A DNA stretch of 64,000 bases from Thermoflexibacter ruber (GTDB lineage: Bacteria > Bacteroidota > Bacteroidia > Cytophagales > Thermoflexibacteraceae): positions 18,496 to 82,495 of the forward strand of contig NZ_FONY01000026.1 in assembly GCF_900113045.1 (NCBI RefSeq), given 5' to 3'. This document shows, piece after piece, positions 1 through 9,209 of this stretch. Positions within the stretch are counted from its first letter, which is position 1. Each line of letters starts with the position of its first letter. Under the pieces are notes generated by a model. It saw only the letters and a program-made list of their open reading frames with translations. It was not told the origin of the DNA and made no database searches. Both the position numbers and the translations under genes were made by a program.

Positions 1-91
1 AGACTTCATATTCTTGTAGTTGCGGAGTTTCCCAATTCCCTATTTTCAAGTTTTCTGCTGAACCAAATTTTTCTATTAAAACTGCTTTCAT
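1..91 (-). CDS. N-terminus of a medium-chain dehydrogenase/quinone oxidoreductase (partial)
   Basis: The ATG lies at 91-89 and the frame runs off the left edge, so only 30 residues are visible. They begin MKAVLIEKFGSAENLKIG, the usual opening of NADPH:quinone oxidoreductases and zinc-type alcohol dehydrogenases of the medium-chain dehydrogenase/reductase superfamily. It starts 25 bp after the stop of the esterase-like gene on the same strand, so the two may be co-transcribed. The catalytic and NAD(P)H-binding parts are outside the window, so the substrate cannot be guessed. Confidence 0.65.
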   Translation of the reverse strand, partial: MKAVLIEKFGSAENLKIGNWETPQLQEYEV

Positions 92-116
92 AAGATAAAT
101 AAAAAGAAGTTGATTA

Positions 117-2201
117 TTACTCATCTTGGAAAGAGGAGGCACTGCTCGCTGGGGGAGGAGTACTTGTATTGCGTGAGTCAGTGCGAAAAGGCTGGGCAGG
201 AAAGCCGTCCTTGTTAAATAGACTTACGTCAGGATTATCCGACCATGCGTAGCGGACATGAGCAGGATACTTGATGTTGTCATGGTAAACTATTACGGTG
301 TTGTATCCTGTAATCTGTGCGTTCGCCCACTGGAACTTGCCAAACTCATCTGCAATAGCAAAACCTTCTAAGTACCCGTATTGATTTTTTGCTACTAAGC
401 CATTCCCAGCCATTTTAAAAGTTAGTTTGAGTTTGTTCCCATCAACGGATACTGACTCCAACACGGGACCTGAATGGATGATGTTGCTGCGACCATAACA
501 CATTTTGAGGGCTTGGGCGGCTAACCTTCTGCCTACTTCATTTTTGCTTTTTGCCAAAGTATTATCCCCTTCACTCAAATCAATCATAACCGCCATTGCG
601 GTATTTTTCGTTTTGCTCAAAGAGGCTTGCACCTCGCGCATCTCTGCCCAAGTACTTTCTGTGGGCTGTGGGTTCTTTTTGCCATGACGCTCCAATTGGG
701 TGTAAAGGAAAGGAAGGTCATCAAGTATGCCTGCTTTCCTCCATTTCAATCTCCAATCTTGTACCAAAGACTGGAAAAGTTCTTGATAATTTCTTGCTTT
801 GCCGATTCCTACATTGGCTTCGCCTTGCGACCAAATAATGCCTCGAATAGCAAATTTGTGTAGAGGAGCAATCATCGCATTGTAGAGCAAAGTAGGTTCG
901 TTGCGCTCCCCGCGAAATACAGGGTAAGAAGGAATCTTTTTTGTATTGAGAAGTTGAAAGCCCACTTTAAATTTCCAATTCCCTGCTAATGAATATCTTA
1001 TAGGGTCATCTTTGTCTGCACTTCTGATATAGACTTGGTCGGCTATTCCGCTAAATCCTCCTTCTCCTCCAAAGTGAATAGAGAAAACTACAATTTCATT
1101 TTCGCCGTCTTTTAGATACTCTTGGGGGATTTTATACAGCCGATTCGCCGTTTCGCTATAAGTTTGTCCTATTTTTTTTCCATTGATATAGGTGAAATCG
1201 TAATCATGGATAGGTCCTAAACTAAGCATTAAATCCTTCCCCTTGAAAAAGGGAGGGATAGTAAATTTCTTACGAAACCACACAGAACCACTGTAATCCG
1301 CCAATTCATGCCCTCTGGCAGACCAAACTCTTGGCTGGTACATCTCAGACCAATCTTTGGTATTCAAGTTGGGGGACTCCCAGCCTTCGCCTATTCCTTC
1401 TTTTAGCCCTTCGTCTAATACTTCTATGTATTCCAACCATTTTTTTTGATTCAACTCCTCAAATTCTTGTTTTTTTTCTGCCAAATAGTTGGGATTGTTT
1501 TGAATTACCTCTACTTTGTCTTTGAGGTCGGGAAAAGTTTTCAGTACATCAGCACTAAGCCAAGACTCGATGCGAGAACCATTAAAAGTAGCTTGTATCA
1601 AGCCAATAGGAACTTTAGTTTGATTAAAAATTTCTTTGGCAAAAAAATAACTAATAGCGGAAAAATGGGCAACAGTTTCTATATCGCAAGGCTGCCAGCT
1701 TGTTTCACTTTCAATATCTTCTAAGGGAAGGTGGCTATATTTCTTTTTTACTGAAAAGAGACGAATCAAGGGATACTCTGCCTTTAGCAATTCTTTGTAG
1801 CCATCTATTGTCCTATTCAGAGGGAAATCCATCGTATTTTGCCCACTACACAGCCAAATATCTCCATACATTACATTGCGAAAAGTAACCTTATTGTCCG
1901 CCGCAATTTCTAAGGTATAGGGACCGCTTGCTTGCATAGGTGGGAGTGTTACAAGCCAAGTACTATCTTCCAAAGCACGCGTACGATAGACCCTACCTGC
2001 AATCCTCACAGCAATTTTCTCTCCTTTGTTTGTTGCCCTCCCCCATATAACTACTTGTCTATCACGTTGTAAGACCATATTATCTCCAAAAATATGGGGC
2101 ATAATGACATCAGCATAACTTGGACAAGCACCAATAATAAAAGAGGTAACAAAAAAGAAAGTCAATGTCTTAGAAAATATACTTAGTAAAATAGGTTTCA
2201 T
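117..2201 (-). CDS. Sialate O-acetylesterase family protein, catalytic residues missing
   Basis: The 694-residue protein has an N-terminal signal peptide (first ~30 residues) and the layout of the SGNH-type sialate 9-O-acetylesterases: an N-terminal beta domain, an SGNH hydrolase region, an inserted jelly-roll-like segment (about residues 285-395) and a second SGNH half with WSQGEANVG and a following DWR. Active members read SGQSNM at the nucleophile and D-x-x-H near the C-terminal half. Here the first is SGQNTM (Asn at residue 122) and the second reads GDNTLAKSKNEVGRRLA, with Ala near residue 550 where His is expected. The fold is clear from family motifs. Loss of esterase activity is inferred, and the protein may bind glycans instead. 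It is probably periplasmic or secreted. Confidence 0.8.
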   Translation of the reverse strand: MKPILLSIFSKTLTFFFVTSFIIGACPSYADVIMPHIFGDNMVLQRDRQVVIWGRATNKGEKIAVRIAGRVYRTRALEDSTWLVTLPPMQASGPYTLEIAADNKVTFRNVMYGDIWLCSGQNTMDFPLNRTIDGYKELLKAEYPLIRLFSVKKKYSHLPLEDIESETSWQPCDIETVAHFSAISYFFAKEIFNQTKVPIGLIQATFNGSRIESWLSADVLKTFPDLKDKVEVIQNNPNYLAEKKQEFEELNQKKWLEYIEVLDEGLKEGIGEGWESPNLNTKDWSEMYQPRVWSARGHELADYSGSVWFRKKFTIPPFFKGKDLMLSLGPIHDYDFTYINGKKIGQTYSETANRLYKIPQEYLKDGENEIVVFSIHFGGEGGFSGIADQVYIRSADKDDPIRYSLAGNWKFKVGFQLLNTKKIPSYPVFRGERNEPTLLYNAMIAPLHKFAIRGIIWSQGEANVGIGKARNYQELFQSLVQDWRLKWRKAGILDDLPFLYTQLERHGKKNPQPTESTWAEMREVQASLSKTKNTAMAVMIDLSEGDNTLAKSKNEVGRRLAAQALKMCYGRSNIIHSGPVLESVSVDGNKLKLTFKMAGNGLVAKNQYGYLEGFAIADEFGKFQWANAQITGYNTVIVYHDNIKYPAHVRYAWSDNPDVSLFNKDGFPAQPFRTDSRNTSTPPPASSASSFQDE

Positions 2202-2323
2202 ATTGCTATATGTACAGCGTTATAGATAAGATTTAAAATCCCTAAATTTAGTATTTTAGAATAGAATTGCAAAATATCTTACAAAAATACATGAAATACT
2301 ATTTTAATTTGAAACATACCTCT

Positions 2324-2331
2324 TAAATTTG
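2324..2331 (+). promoter_or_regulatory. Putative -7 box (TAAATTTG) for the PaaE-like reductase gene
   Basis: TAAATTTG matches the Bacteroidota sigma-factor -7 consensus TAnnTTTG and lies 49 nt upstream of the ATG at 2381. I see no convincing TTG element at the expected upstream distance, so this is a partial match. Confidence 0.4.
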
Positions 2332-2380
2332 CGGTTTTTGCTTAAAAATCTCAATATTGACCATTCAATTATTAGATTCA

Positions 2381-3430
2381 ATGAAAACGTATAGCCTCAA
2401 AATCAAAGAGATAACCCGAGAAACATCTGATACCATTACTATTCATTTTAAACAGCCCTTATTTTCTAAAATCAAATATAAATCTGGACAATTTCTGACT
2501 ATCATCGTTCCCATAAACGGGAAGAATGAAAGACGAGCCTACTCGCTTAGTAGCGCACCCAATATAGACGAAAATCTTTCTATCACTATCAAAATGATAG
2601 AGAATGGCTTAGTTTCCAACTATGTAGATAAGCACTTCAAAGCAGGAGATAAAATGGAAGTGGTAGAGCCTATGGGACATTTCTGCTTAGAACCAGATAA
2701 AAACTTAGAACGCCACATTGTCCTATTTGCTGCGGGAAGTGGCATCACTCCGCTTATTTCTATGGCAAAGAGCGTTTTAGTATTCGAGCCTAAGAGTACT
2801 GTTTCTTTGATTTATGGAAATAGAAGTATGCAAAGTATTATCTTTAAGCAGACCATAGAGGAAATGCAGAAAAAATATGGCACAAGGTTCAATGTAGTTC
2901 ATGTCCTTAGCCGAGCAGAGGAGGACTGGATAGGTTATAAGGGTAGGATAGATAAAACGCTTACTATCAATGTATTAAACTTACTTCCTAAGTTTGATAA
3001 CGATAAAACAGAATACTTTTTGTGCGGTCCCGAGGGCATGATGACTGCCGTTACAGAAGCCCTTGTCTATCTACAAACACCTAAGGAGAAAATTCATCAC
3101 GAAAGCTTTTTCAGTGCTTCTGTCAAAGAAGAAGCCAACAATGCTACCGATAATGTATCAAGAACAGTTACTATCATCTTGGACAATGAGGAATATCAAA
3201 TTAGCGTAAAGCCTAATAAAACCATACTGGAAGCAGGATTAGATGCTGGCTTGGATATGCCCTACTCTTGCCAAAGCGGGCTTTGTACTGCTTGCAGGGG
3301 TAAGAAAAAATCTGGTGAAGTAAAAATGGACGAAGATGAAGGGCTTTCTGAAATGGAAATCAAAGAAGGCTATGTGCTTACATGCGTAGGGCATCCTATG
3401 AGCGAGGATGTAGTCATTGAGATTGGTTGA
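2381..3430 (+). CDS. PaaE-like ferredoxin-NADP reductase with C-terminal 2Fe-2S domain
   Basis: The 349-residue flavin reductase transfers electrons from NAD(P)H through FAD to a built-in ferredoxin. The FAD-binding motif RAYSLSSAPN is near residue 47, the NAD(P)-binding GSGITPLISMAKS is near 118, and the last ~90 residues form a plant-type [2Fe-2S] domain with CQSGLCTAC plus a fourth Cys in LTCVGHP. The order matches PaaE, the reductase of phenylacetyl-CoA epoxidase, but no paaABCD genes are nearby, so the electron acceptor is unknown. The frame is open to a TTG at 2357; ATG 2381 is chosen because the conserved N-terminus (KTYSLKIKEI) begins there. Confidence 0.85.
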   Translation: MKTYSLKIKEITRETSDTITIHFKQPLFSKIKYKSGQFLTIIVPINGKNERRAYSLSSAPNIDENLSITIKMIENGLVSNYVDKHFKAGDKMEVVEPMGHFCLEPDKNLERHIVLFAAGSGITPLISMAKSVLVFEPKSTVSLIYGNRSMQSIIFKQTIEEMQKKYGTRFNVVHVLSRAEEDWIGYKGRIDKTLTINVLNLLPKFDNDKTEYFLCGPEGMMTAVTEALVYLQTPKEKIHHESFFSASVKEEANNATDNVSRTVTIILDNEEYQISVKPNKTILEAGLDAGLDMPYSCQSGLCTACRGKKKSGEVKMDEDEGLSEMEIKEGYVLTCVGHPMSEDVVIEIG

Positions 3431-3571
3431 TTAACAACAAGAAGCATCGTTTTTAGTAGAAAACTAACCGCTATGATTCAGAAGGATTGGATAAATTTTT
3501 TTAAATTGAATGATTTTTTCCACTAAAAATTAGTATATTGGTCTTATGAAGAACACCATAACAACTCATAG

Positions 3572-5614
3572 ATGCTATTTGCAAAAAAATTCTATATATT
3601 CTTTGTCATTTTTTCTATAGTTCTAACAAGTTACTGCGCAGCACAAAATCTTGCTTTGATAGATAGCTTAGAAAAACAGCTAAATCTGCCTATTCATGAT
3701 ACTATCAAAGGGCAAGTATTAGTAAACTTGGCAAGGGAACTCTATGCTTTTGACCCTCCCCGAGCCACTCAGTATGCCAAGCAAGGAATAGAATGGAGCA
3801 GGAAAATCAAGTATGCCTGGGGCGAAGCGATGTCAATAAACTATTTAGGATTGATGGCTTATTTTAGAGGGGATAACGTAGAGGCGACTGACCTACACTT
3901 GTCTGCGTTAAAGATAGCAGAAAAAGAGCAACTCCAAGACGTAATCGGGTTCACTTTTATCCGCTTAGGTACAATCAATAAAGACGAAGGCAACTACGAT
4001 AAAGCCAAAGAATATTATACCCAAGCCATTGCGCATCTAAGAGCCATAAATCATGCTCTTTACCTTAGCTATGCTCTTAACCAAATGGGCTTGTTTTTAA
4101 ATATTCAAGGCAAGTACGAGGAAGCCCTTGCACATTTTCAAGAGGCTTTGGCTATCTCCAAAGGCATCAAAGATGAAAGGCATATTGCTGTTTGCCTATA
4201 TTATATTGCTGAGGTATATCTAAAAAAAGGAGATGACGATACTGCACTATCCTATTACAAAGAGAGTTTCCAATTCAACAAGAAAATCAACAATCTTCTT
4301 TTGTATGCAAGCACGATGAATAACATAGCAAAAATTTATCTGAACAAGAACCAAATAGAAGAAGCGATTATTCATAGCAGAGTTGCCCTAAAAAAAGCCC
4401 AGCAGGTAAACCTAAAACATGAAATAGAAGGTGCTTATCATAACCTTTATCTTGCTTACCTAAAAAAAAACCTGACAGACAGCACTCTAAAATACCAAAC
4501 TTTGTGGATTGCAGTAAAAGATAGCATATTTAACGAGCAGAAAAACAGACAAATTATTCAACTCCAAAACACCTACGCCCAAGAAAAGCAACGAATAGAG
4601 ATAGAAAAACAAAAAGTAGAGTTAGCCACAAGAAATATTATTATTTATGCCTTGGGGAGCATTTTTATACTGCTTAGCCTCATGGCTTTTATTTTGTATA
4701 GAAATAATCTTATAAAACATCGCAACAATCTGAGACTACAAAAACAAAAAGAAGAAATCCTGCAACAAAAACGACATATTGAGGAACAGAACGCTAACTT
4801 ACAGCTTTTAAATGAAGAAATTACCCAACAAAAAGAAGAAATCGAGTCCTTAAACAATCACTTAGAAGATTTAATCGAACACCGTACACTTGAACTAAAA
4901 AAAGCTGTAGATGAACTTTCCAAACAAAATCAAGACTTACAGCAATTCTCTTACATCGTTTCCCACAACCTTCGCTCTCCCGTAGCACGCATATTAGGTT
5001 TAGTCAATATTTTAGATTACAAGCAAATTAAAGACGAATACAATCAGCAAGTTCTTTCCCACCTATCTGATGTATCTAATAGCTTAGACACCATTATCAA
5101 AGACCTTACCCAAGTCATAGCGATTCGGAATAGCTTGGACAAAACAAAGGAAACAGTAAACTTAGAAGAAATTACGCATTTGGTACTTCATCACCTTTCC
5201 AATGAAATTGAAAGTACAGACGCTTGTCTAAAAATTAATTTTTTGCAAGCTAAAGAAATACTTTTTATCAAAGCCTATGCTCAGAGTATTATTTACAATT
5301 TGATTTCCAATGCTATCAAGTACCGTTCCCATAAAAGGAAGCCTCTTATAGAGATTTGCACTTATGTTTCAGACCCATACATTATCCTTGCAGTCAAAGA
5401 TAACGGCATAGGCATAGATTTAAAAAATGTGGGGACTTACAAAATCTTTGGGCTTTATCAGCGCATCGCTACGCACATTGAGGGCAAAGGCATAGGACTT
5501 TATCTCACTAAAACTCAAGTAGAAACCTTAGGCGGTAAAATAGAAGTAGAAAGTGAGCCAGACAAAGGAAGCACCTTCCGCGTATTTTTTCCGTCAGCTA
5601 TACAAAATAACTAA
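3572..5614 (+). CDS. TPR-containing sensor histidine kinase
   Basis: The 680-residue protein has a signal sequence (to about residue 24, ending near CAAQ), tetratricopeptide repeats over about residues 60-320, one membrane helix (about 356-377), a long charged coiled coil, and a cytoplasmic kinase core. The phospho-accepting His is residue 465 in YIVSHNLRSP. The ATPase shows the N-box (NLISNAIKYRS), the G1 box DNGIGID and the G2 box EGKGIGLYL. It is a Bacteroidota-type two-component kinase sensing through periplasmic TPRs. No response regulator is adjacent, so its partner is unknown. It converges on the next gene with a 6-bp gap. Confidence 0.9.
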   Translation: MLFAKKFYIFFVIFSIVLTSYCAAQNLALIDSLEKQLNLPIHDTIKGQVLVNLARELYAFDPPRATQYAKQGIEWSRKIKYAWGEAMSINYLGLMAYFRGDNVEATDLHLSALKIAEKEQLQDVIGFTFIRLGTINKDEGNYDKAKEYYTQAIAHLRAINHALYLSYALNQMGLFLNIQGKYEEALAHFQEALAISKGIKDERHIAVCLYYIAEVYLKKGDDDTALSYYKESFQFNKKINNLLLYASTMNNIAKIYLNKNQIEEAIIHSRVALKKAQQVNLKHEIEGAYHNLYLAYLKKNLTDSTLKYQTLWIAVKDSIFNEQKNRQIIQLQNTYAQEKQRIEIEKQKVELATRNIIIYALGSIFILLSLMAFILYRNNLIKHRNNLRLQKQKEEILQQKRHIEEQNANLQLLNEEITQQKEEIESLNNHLEDLIEHRTLELKKAVDELSKQNQDLQQFSYIVSHNLRSPVARILGLVNILDYKQIKDEYNQQVLSHLSDVSNSLDTIIKDLTQVIAIRNSLDKTKETVNLEEITHLVLHHLSNEIESTDACLKINFLQAKEILFIKAYAQSIIYNLISNAIKYRSHKRKPLIEICTYVSDPYIILAVKDNGIGIDLKNVGTYKIFGLYQRIATHIEGKGIGLYLTKTQVETLGGKIEVESEPDKGSTFRVFFPSAIQNN

Positions 5615-5620
5615 TAGCAT

Positions 5621-6505
5621 CTAATCTTTGAGATAAGTACTACCCTTAGGGAGCAGATCTGCTAAGTCTTTGATAGCTACTTTCCCTACTACAAAAGGAG
5701 GGAGATTGCATTCATTACCAAGAGTATAAGAGAAAGCCAAGCTATCCTTAAAAACACCCATATAAGCCTCTTTTAAAAAACTAATATTAGCAAACTTCTG
5801 CTTGTAAGCATTGATAGACTCCTCCGCAGGTTTAGCATAGGCATTTTCTGCATAGTTATCTATCTCTTTTAAAAACTTAGCCTGTAATTTTTCGCCAATA
5901 ATTTTCTGTGCCTGACCTGTTTTAGCTCCAAATATATCCTTTAAGCCAATCACGTCTTTCTTAGCAATAGAGTATGTTACCAGTTTATTTTCTTTGTTTT
6001 CACATTCCATACCACTTGCCATATACTGATAGTTAAACTCTACGGTAATCAAATCCTGATTGATGAAATACACAGAGTCTATGCGTTGTGTACTTTCATA
6101 GCTTGTTTCTTCGTCTTCTAAGGGACTTTTTCCTGCAATTTTGATAGAATCTAAGCGGGCAATGTTAGCAAACTCAGTCGTGATTTCATTGAGCTTAGCA
6201 AACTTACTACGGTCTGCAAAAAAAGTGTAGTAGATATGCTCCTCTATTTGTCCTTGTTTGATGAAAACGTGATGACGAGTAAAATTAATATTGTTTACAG
6301 CAAAATTTTGTTGTTTTCTAAAAATACCATTTTCGCTGGCATTTTCCTCATCTGTGATAGCCCTGTTCCGACCCTCACCATCAATTTCATACGTAGAATC
6401 TTGCAGTTTAGTTTGTTCATTTTTAGTATTTTGACCCATGTCACACCCAGTAAGCAAAGACATAATGACAAGCAAACAACAAATAGCAAACAATCGGTTT
6501 TTCAT
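5621..6505 (-). CDS. Lipoprotein with RsiV-like (DUF4163/DUF3298) domain
   Basis: The 294-residue protein begins with a lipoprotein signal peptide and lipobox LLTGC, with Cys 21 expected to be lipidated. The mature part has two regions resembling the DUF4163 and DUF3298 halves of RsiV-type proteins: a YSIAKKDVIGLKDIFG stretch of the kind that follows the beta-rich domain, and a C-terminal NECNLPPFVVGKVAIKDLADLL. RsiV of Firmicutes is an anti-sigma factor that binds lysozyme; here there is no cytoplasmic domain or membrane helix apart from the lipid anchor, so anti-sigma function is not implied. Function is unknown. Confidence 0.65.
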   Translation of the reverse strand: MKNRLFAICCLLVIMSLLTGCDMGQNTKNEQTKLQDSTYEIDGEGRNRAITDEENASENGIFRKQQNFAVNNINFTRHHVFIKQGQIEEHIYYTFFADRSKFAKLNEITTEFANIARLDSIKIAGKSPLEDEETSYESTQRIDSVYFINQDLITVEFNYQYMASGMECENKENKLVTYSIAKKDVIGLKDIFGAKTGQAQKIIGEKLQAKFLKEIDNYAENAYAKPAEESINAYKQKFANISFLKEAYMGVFKDSLAFSYTLGNECNLPPFVVGKVAIKDLADLLPKGSTYLKD

Positions 6506-6688
6506 ATCTCAAAAATATATTAAAATCTTATGTACTATTCCTGCAAAATTATAATATAGTTTTGAGATTCACAGATTTTATCTTTACCTCATCTGCAGAA
6601 AACATCGATAAAGACCGATTAAAATTACATTCATTTCACTTATTTGTGTTTTTTTGTTAAAAAGTCATCAATATTGAAATTTGTTTAT

Positions 6689-6696
6689 TACATTTG
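6689..6696 (+). promoter_or_regulatory. Putative -7 box (TACATTTG) for tatA
   Basis: TACATTTG fits the Bacteroidota TAnnTTTG consensus and lies 33 nt before the ATG at 6730. It overlaps a TTG that would otherwise extend tatA upstream, which supports the shorter start. Confidence 0.45.
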
Positions 6697-6729
6697 CATA
6701 ATAAGTACATTTTATTTTTAAACCCAACG

Positions 6730-6942
6730 ATGACTATGGCACAAATATTTGCTTTCATTGGCGGTTTGGGAGGGACAGAAATCCTAATGATTCTGTTTAT
6801 TATCTTGTTGCTTTTTGGAGCAAAAAAGATTCCTGAATTGGCGAGAGGCTTAGGTAGAGGCATTAGAGAGTTCAAAGATGCTACCAAAGAAATCAAAAAT
6901 GAACTGGAAGAAAGCGTAAAAGATGACTCTAAGAAGTCTTAA
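6730..6942 (+). CDS. tatA: Twin-arginine translocase subunit TatA/TatE
   Basis: The 70-residue protein has a short N-terminal membrane helix followed by the TatA hallmark [20 protein letters not shown] and an amphipathic, then acidic/lysine-rich tail. TatA oligomerises to let folded proteins with RR signal peptides cross the inner membrane. The start at 6730 (or ATG 6736) is favoured over an upstream in-frame TTG at 6694, because a promoter-like TACATTTG overlaps that codon and TatA proteins have almost nothing before the helix. tatC is not in the window. A likely Tat substrate is encoded at 17225-18082. A strong hairpin terminator follows. Confidence 0.92.
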   Translation: MTMAQIFAFIGGLGGTEILMILFIILLLFGAKKIPELARGLGRGIREFKDATKEIKNELEESVKDDSKKS

Positions 6943-6966
6943 TCCTTGTTTTGCGTTCTCATAGAT

Positions 6967-7007
6967 AAAAAGATGATGCCCTTTTGGTAAAAAGGTATCA
7001 TCTTTTT
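6967..7007 (+). terminator. Intrinsic terminator after tatA
   Basis: A 14-bp stem (6967-6980 with 6994-7007, one G-U pair) ends in TTTTT. It lies 24 nt after the tatA stop and before gatA, and overlaps the region where a TTG-initiated longer GatA would begin, so it supports the gatA start at 7041. Confidence 0.8.
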
Positions 7008-7040
7008 GTGTTTAAAAAACTTGTTAATTTTACTTACTCC

Positions 7041-8468
7041 ATGTTTACTTCACTCAAACAAATTCGACAGTCAATCCAAGAACAAAAAATTTCGTGCAAA
7101 GAAGTTGTTTCCAGCTACTTAGCTACCATCCAAGCCAAAAAACACCTCAACGCTTTTTTGGAAGTCTATCAGGACGAAGCCTTAGCCAAAGCAGAGGAAA
7201 TCGATAAAAAAATTCAAACAGGAAAAGCTGGCAAGCTGGCAGGAATGGTCATAGGGCTAAAAGACGTAATATGCTACGAAAACCACAGCCTACAAGCCTC
7301 AAGCCGTATTTTAGAGGGCTTTAAATCCCAATTTTCTGCGACAGTAGTAGAAAAACTCTTAGCCGAAGATGCCATCATCATCGGGAGGCAGAACTGCGAT
7401 GAGTTTGCGATGGGGTCTTCCAATGAAAATTCCGCTTTTGGTGCAGTACTCAATGAAATAGACAATACAAGGGTTTGTGGAGGCTCCTCGGGAGGCTCGG
7501 CAGTAGCCGTACAGGCAAATATGTGCTTGGCTTCTCTCGGCTCAGATACAGGAGGCTCAGTACGCCAACCTGCCTCTTTTTGTGGTATTATTGGGCTGAA
7601 GCCCACTTATTCAAGAGTTTCAAGACATGGACTCATCGCTTATGCCTCCTCTTTTGACATCATCGGTACGCTTTCTAAGTCCATAGAAGATACAGCCTTG
7701 CTCTTAGAAGTCATTGCAGGAGAGGATAATTTTGACAGCACAGTTTCTAAGCGTACTGTACCTACCTACTCCCAAATGCTTGATTTAGATTATAAACCTA
7801 AAATCGCCTACCTAAAAGAAACCATTGAAAATGAAGGGCTTGAGCCTGATGTAAAAAATAATATTCTCCAGACCATAGAAAAACTCAGGAGTTTAGGGCA
7901 TGAGGTCGAGGCAGTGCAGTTTCCTTTATTAGAGTATATTTTGCCTACTTATTATATTTTAACTACGGCAGAGGCAAGTACCAACCTTTCCCGCTATGAC
8001 GGGGTGCGCTATGGCTATCGTAGCCCTAACGGAACGGACTTAGTTTCTATGTATAAGCGCAGTCGCTCAGAAGGATTTGGAGAAGAAGTAAAAAGACGTA
8101 TCCTGTTGGGTACGTTTGTGTTAAGTGCAAGCTATTACGATGCCTACTTTACTAAAGCCCAAAAAGTAAGAAGACTCATAGCCAATAAAACCAAAGAAAT
8201 TCTCTCCCAATATGATTTTATTATTTCCCCTACTGCCCCTACAACTGCCTTCAAAATCGGAGAAAATACCAATGACCCTTTGGCGATGTACTTAGCCGAT
8301 ATATTTTCCGTTCAGGCAAACGTAGCGGGAGGGCTTCCTGCAATTTCTATTCCTAATGGATTTGACCAAAAAGGCTTGCCTATTGGCTTGCAAATCATGG
8401 CAAATAGCTTTGAAGAAGCTAAGCTATTGGCATTTAGCAAGTATTGGTTAGCACAAAAAGGAGGATAA
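7041..8468 (+). CDS. gatA: Asp-tRNA(Asn)/Glu-tRNA(Gln) amidotransferase subunit A
   Basis: The 475-residue amidase liberates ammonia from glutamine for transamidation of misacylated Glu-tRNA(Gln) or Asp-tRNA(Asn) in the GatCAB complex. The amidase-signature triad is visible: Lys 74 (VIGLKDV), cis-Ser 149 (CGGSSGGSA) and nucleophile Ser 173 (SDTGGSVRQP), at spacings equal to those of characterised GatA proteins. ATG 7041 gives the usual length; an in-frame TTG at 6984 lies inside the preceding terminator and is rejected. gatB and gatC are not adjacent, which is common in this phylum. Confidence 0.95.
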   Translation: MFTSLKQIRQSIQEQKISCKEVVSSYLATIQAKKHLNAFLEVYQDEALAKAEEIDKKIQTGKAGKLAGMVIGLKDVICYENHSLQASSRILEGFKSQFSATVVEKLLAEDAIIIGRQNCDEFAMGSSNENSAFGAVLNEIDNTRVCGGSSGGSAVAVQANMCLASLGSDTGGSVRQPASFCGIIGLKPTYSRVSRHGLIAYASSFDIIGTLSKSIEDTALLLEVIAGEDNFDSTVSKRTVPTYSQMLDLDYKPKIAYLKETIENEGLEPDVKNNILQTIEKLRSLGHEVEAVQFPLLEYILPTYYILTTAEASTNLSRYDGVRYGYRSPNGTDLVSMYKRSRSEGFGEEVKRRILLGTFVLSASYYDAYFTKAQKVRRLIANKTKEILSQYDFIISPTAPTTAFKIGENTNDPLAMYLADIFSVQANVAGGLPAISIPNGFDQKGLPIGLQIMANSFEEAKLLAFSKYWLAQKGG

Positions 8469-8521
8469 AGACTGCTAAACACGAAATATTGGTTTTTTTA
8501 TACGATTTTTTACTTTACCTA

Positions 8522-8553
8522 TTGACATTTTCATTGCAATTTTGTTATTTTTG
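8522..8553 (+). promoter_or_regulatory. Putative promoter of the siaB-siaC operon
   Basis: A TTG at 8522-8524 is followed after 21 nt by TATTTTTG at 8546-8553, matching the TTG / TAnnTTTG Bacteroidota promoter pattern. The ATG of siaB (8644) is 90 nt downstream. Confidence 0.45.
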
Positions 8554-8643
8554 ACGCATTAAAGTTTTTAATAAAGGTTCATTGGTTTTAAAATTTATAC
8601 CCAAAGTTAAGTTTTCTAATTATCATGCTTGAGAGCATTTTTT

Positions 8644-9204
8644 ATGGAAGAAAAATTCAGTAATTATAATTTTTATTCAAGTTTTAGAGAAAATAAAATT
8701 TCTCTGGCTTTTCAAGGAATGATTTCCCAAGATTTGCTTTCTTTGATTGGGTTGAGCCTACGCAGGAAAAATGACAATGAAATGGTAGCCAGAAGGTTAT
8801 TTGGCTTGGTAATAGAGTTGGCACAAAATATTTATCATTACTCCACAGAGAAAGCCTACTCAGAAAAAGATAAAAAAGAAGTGGGGGTAGGAATTATTGC
8901 GATTGGGGAAACCAATGAGCATTATATTGTCTGTTCGGGCAATAGAATGGACAGTAGAAAAATCAAACTCATTAGTGAGCGTTGCGACTACATCAATCAG
9001 TTAGATGAGGAGGGGTTGAAAATGTATTACAAAGACCAACGCCGCAATCCAAGTGTAGAAGATAGCAAAGGAGCAGGTTTAGGACTGATAGACATGGTGA
9101 GAAAGTCAGGCAATCCGCTTACTTACATTATCAACGACAGCGATAAACCCAATGCTTTCTTGACCCTTGCTGTAAAAATAAACAAAACATTAGCCACAAC
9201 TTAA
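8644..9204 (+). CDS. siaB: SiaB family protein kinase (DUF6272)
   Basis: The 186-residue protein resembles the SiaB/DUF6272 family, GHKL-type kinases that phosphorylate SiaC. It carries an N-box-like segment (LVIELAQNIYHYS) and a glycine-rich lid region DSKGAGLGLIDMVRKSG typical of histidine-kinase-like ATPases; no transmembrane segment is seen. In Pseudomonas, SiaB opposes the phosphatase SiaA, and SiaC controls the diguanylate cyclase SiaD. Here only siaC follows, five bases downstream. An in-frame TTG at 8629 would add five residues; ATG 8644 is preferred. Confidence 0.8.
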   Translation: MEEKFSNYNFYSSFRENKISLAFQGMISQDLLSLIGLSLRRKNDNEMVARRLFGLVIELAQNIYHYSTEKAYSEKDKKEVGVGIIAIGETNEHYIVCSGNRMDSRKIKLISERCDYINQLDEEGLKMYYKDQRRNPSVEDSKGAGLGLIDMVRKSGNPLTYIINDSDKPNAFLTLAVKINKTLATT

Positions 9205-9209
9205 TAATA

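Noticed and set aside
2357..2380. N-terminal extension of the PaaE-like reductase from TTG 2357
   Set aside because: It lies just after a promoter-like box and adds eight residues not typical of the family; ATG 2381 fits better. Similar upstream TTG extensions of tatA, gatA, siaB and the carboxylase gene were rejected for the same reasons.
5621..6505. Anti-sigma factor role for the RsiV-like lipoprotein
   Set aside because: There is no cytoplasmic segment and no sigma factor gene nearby; only the periplasmic domain similarity is present.
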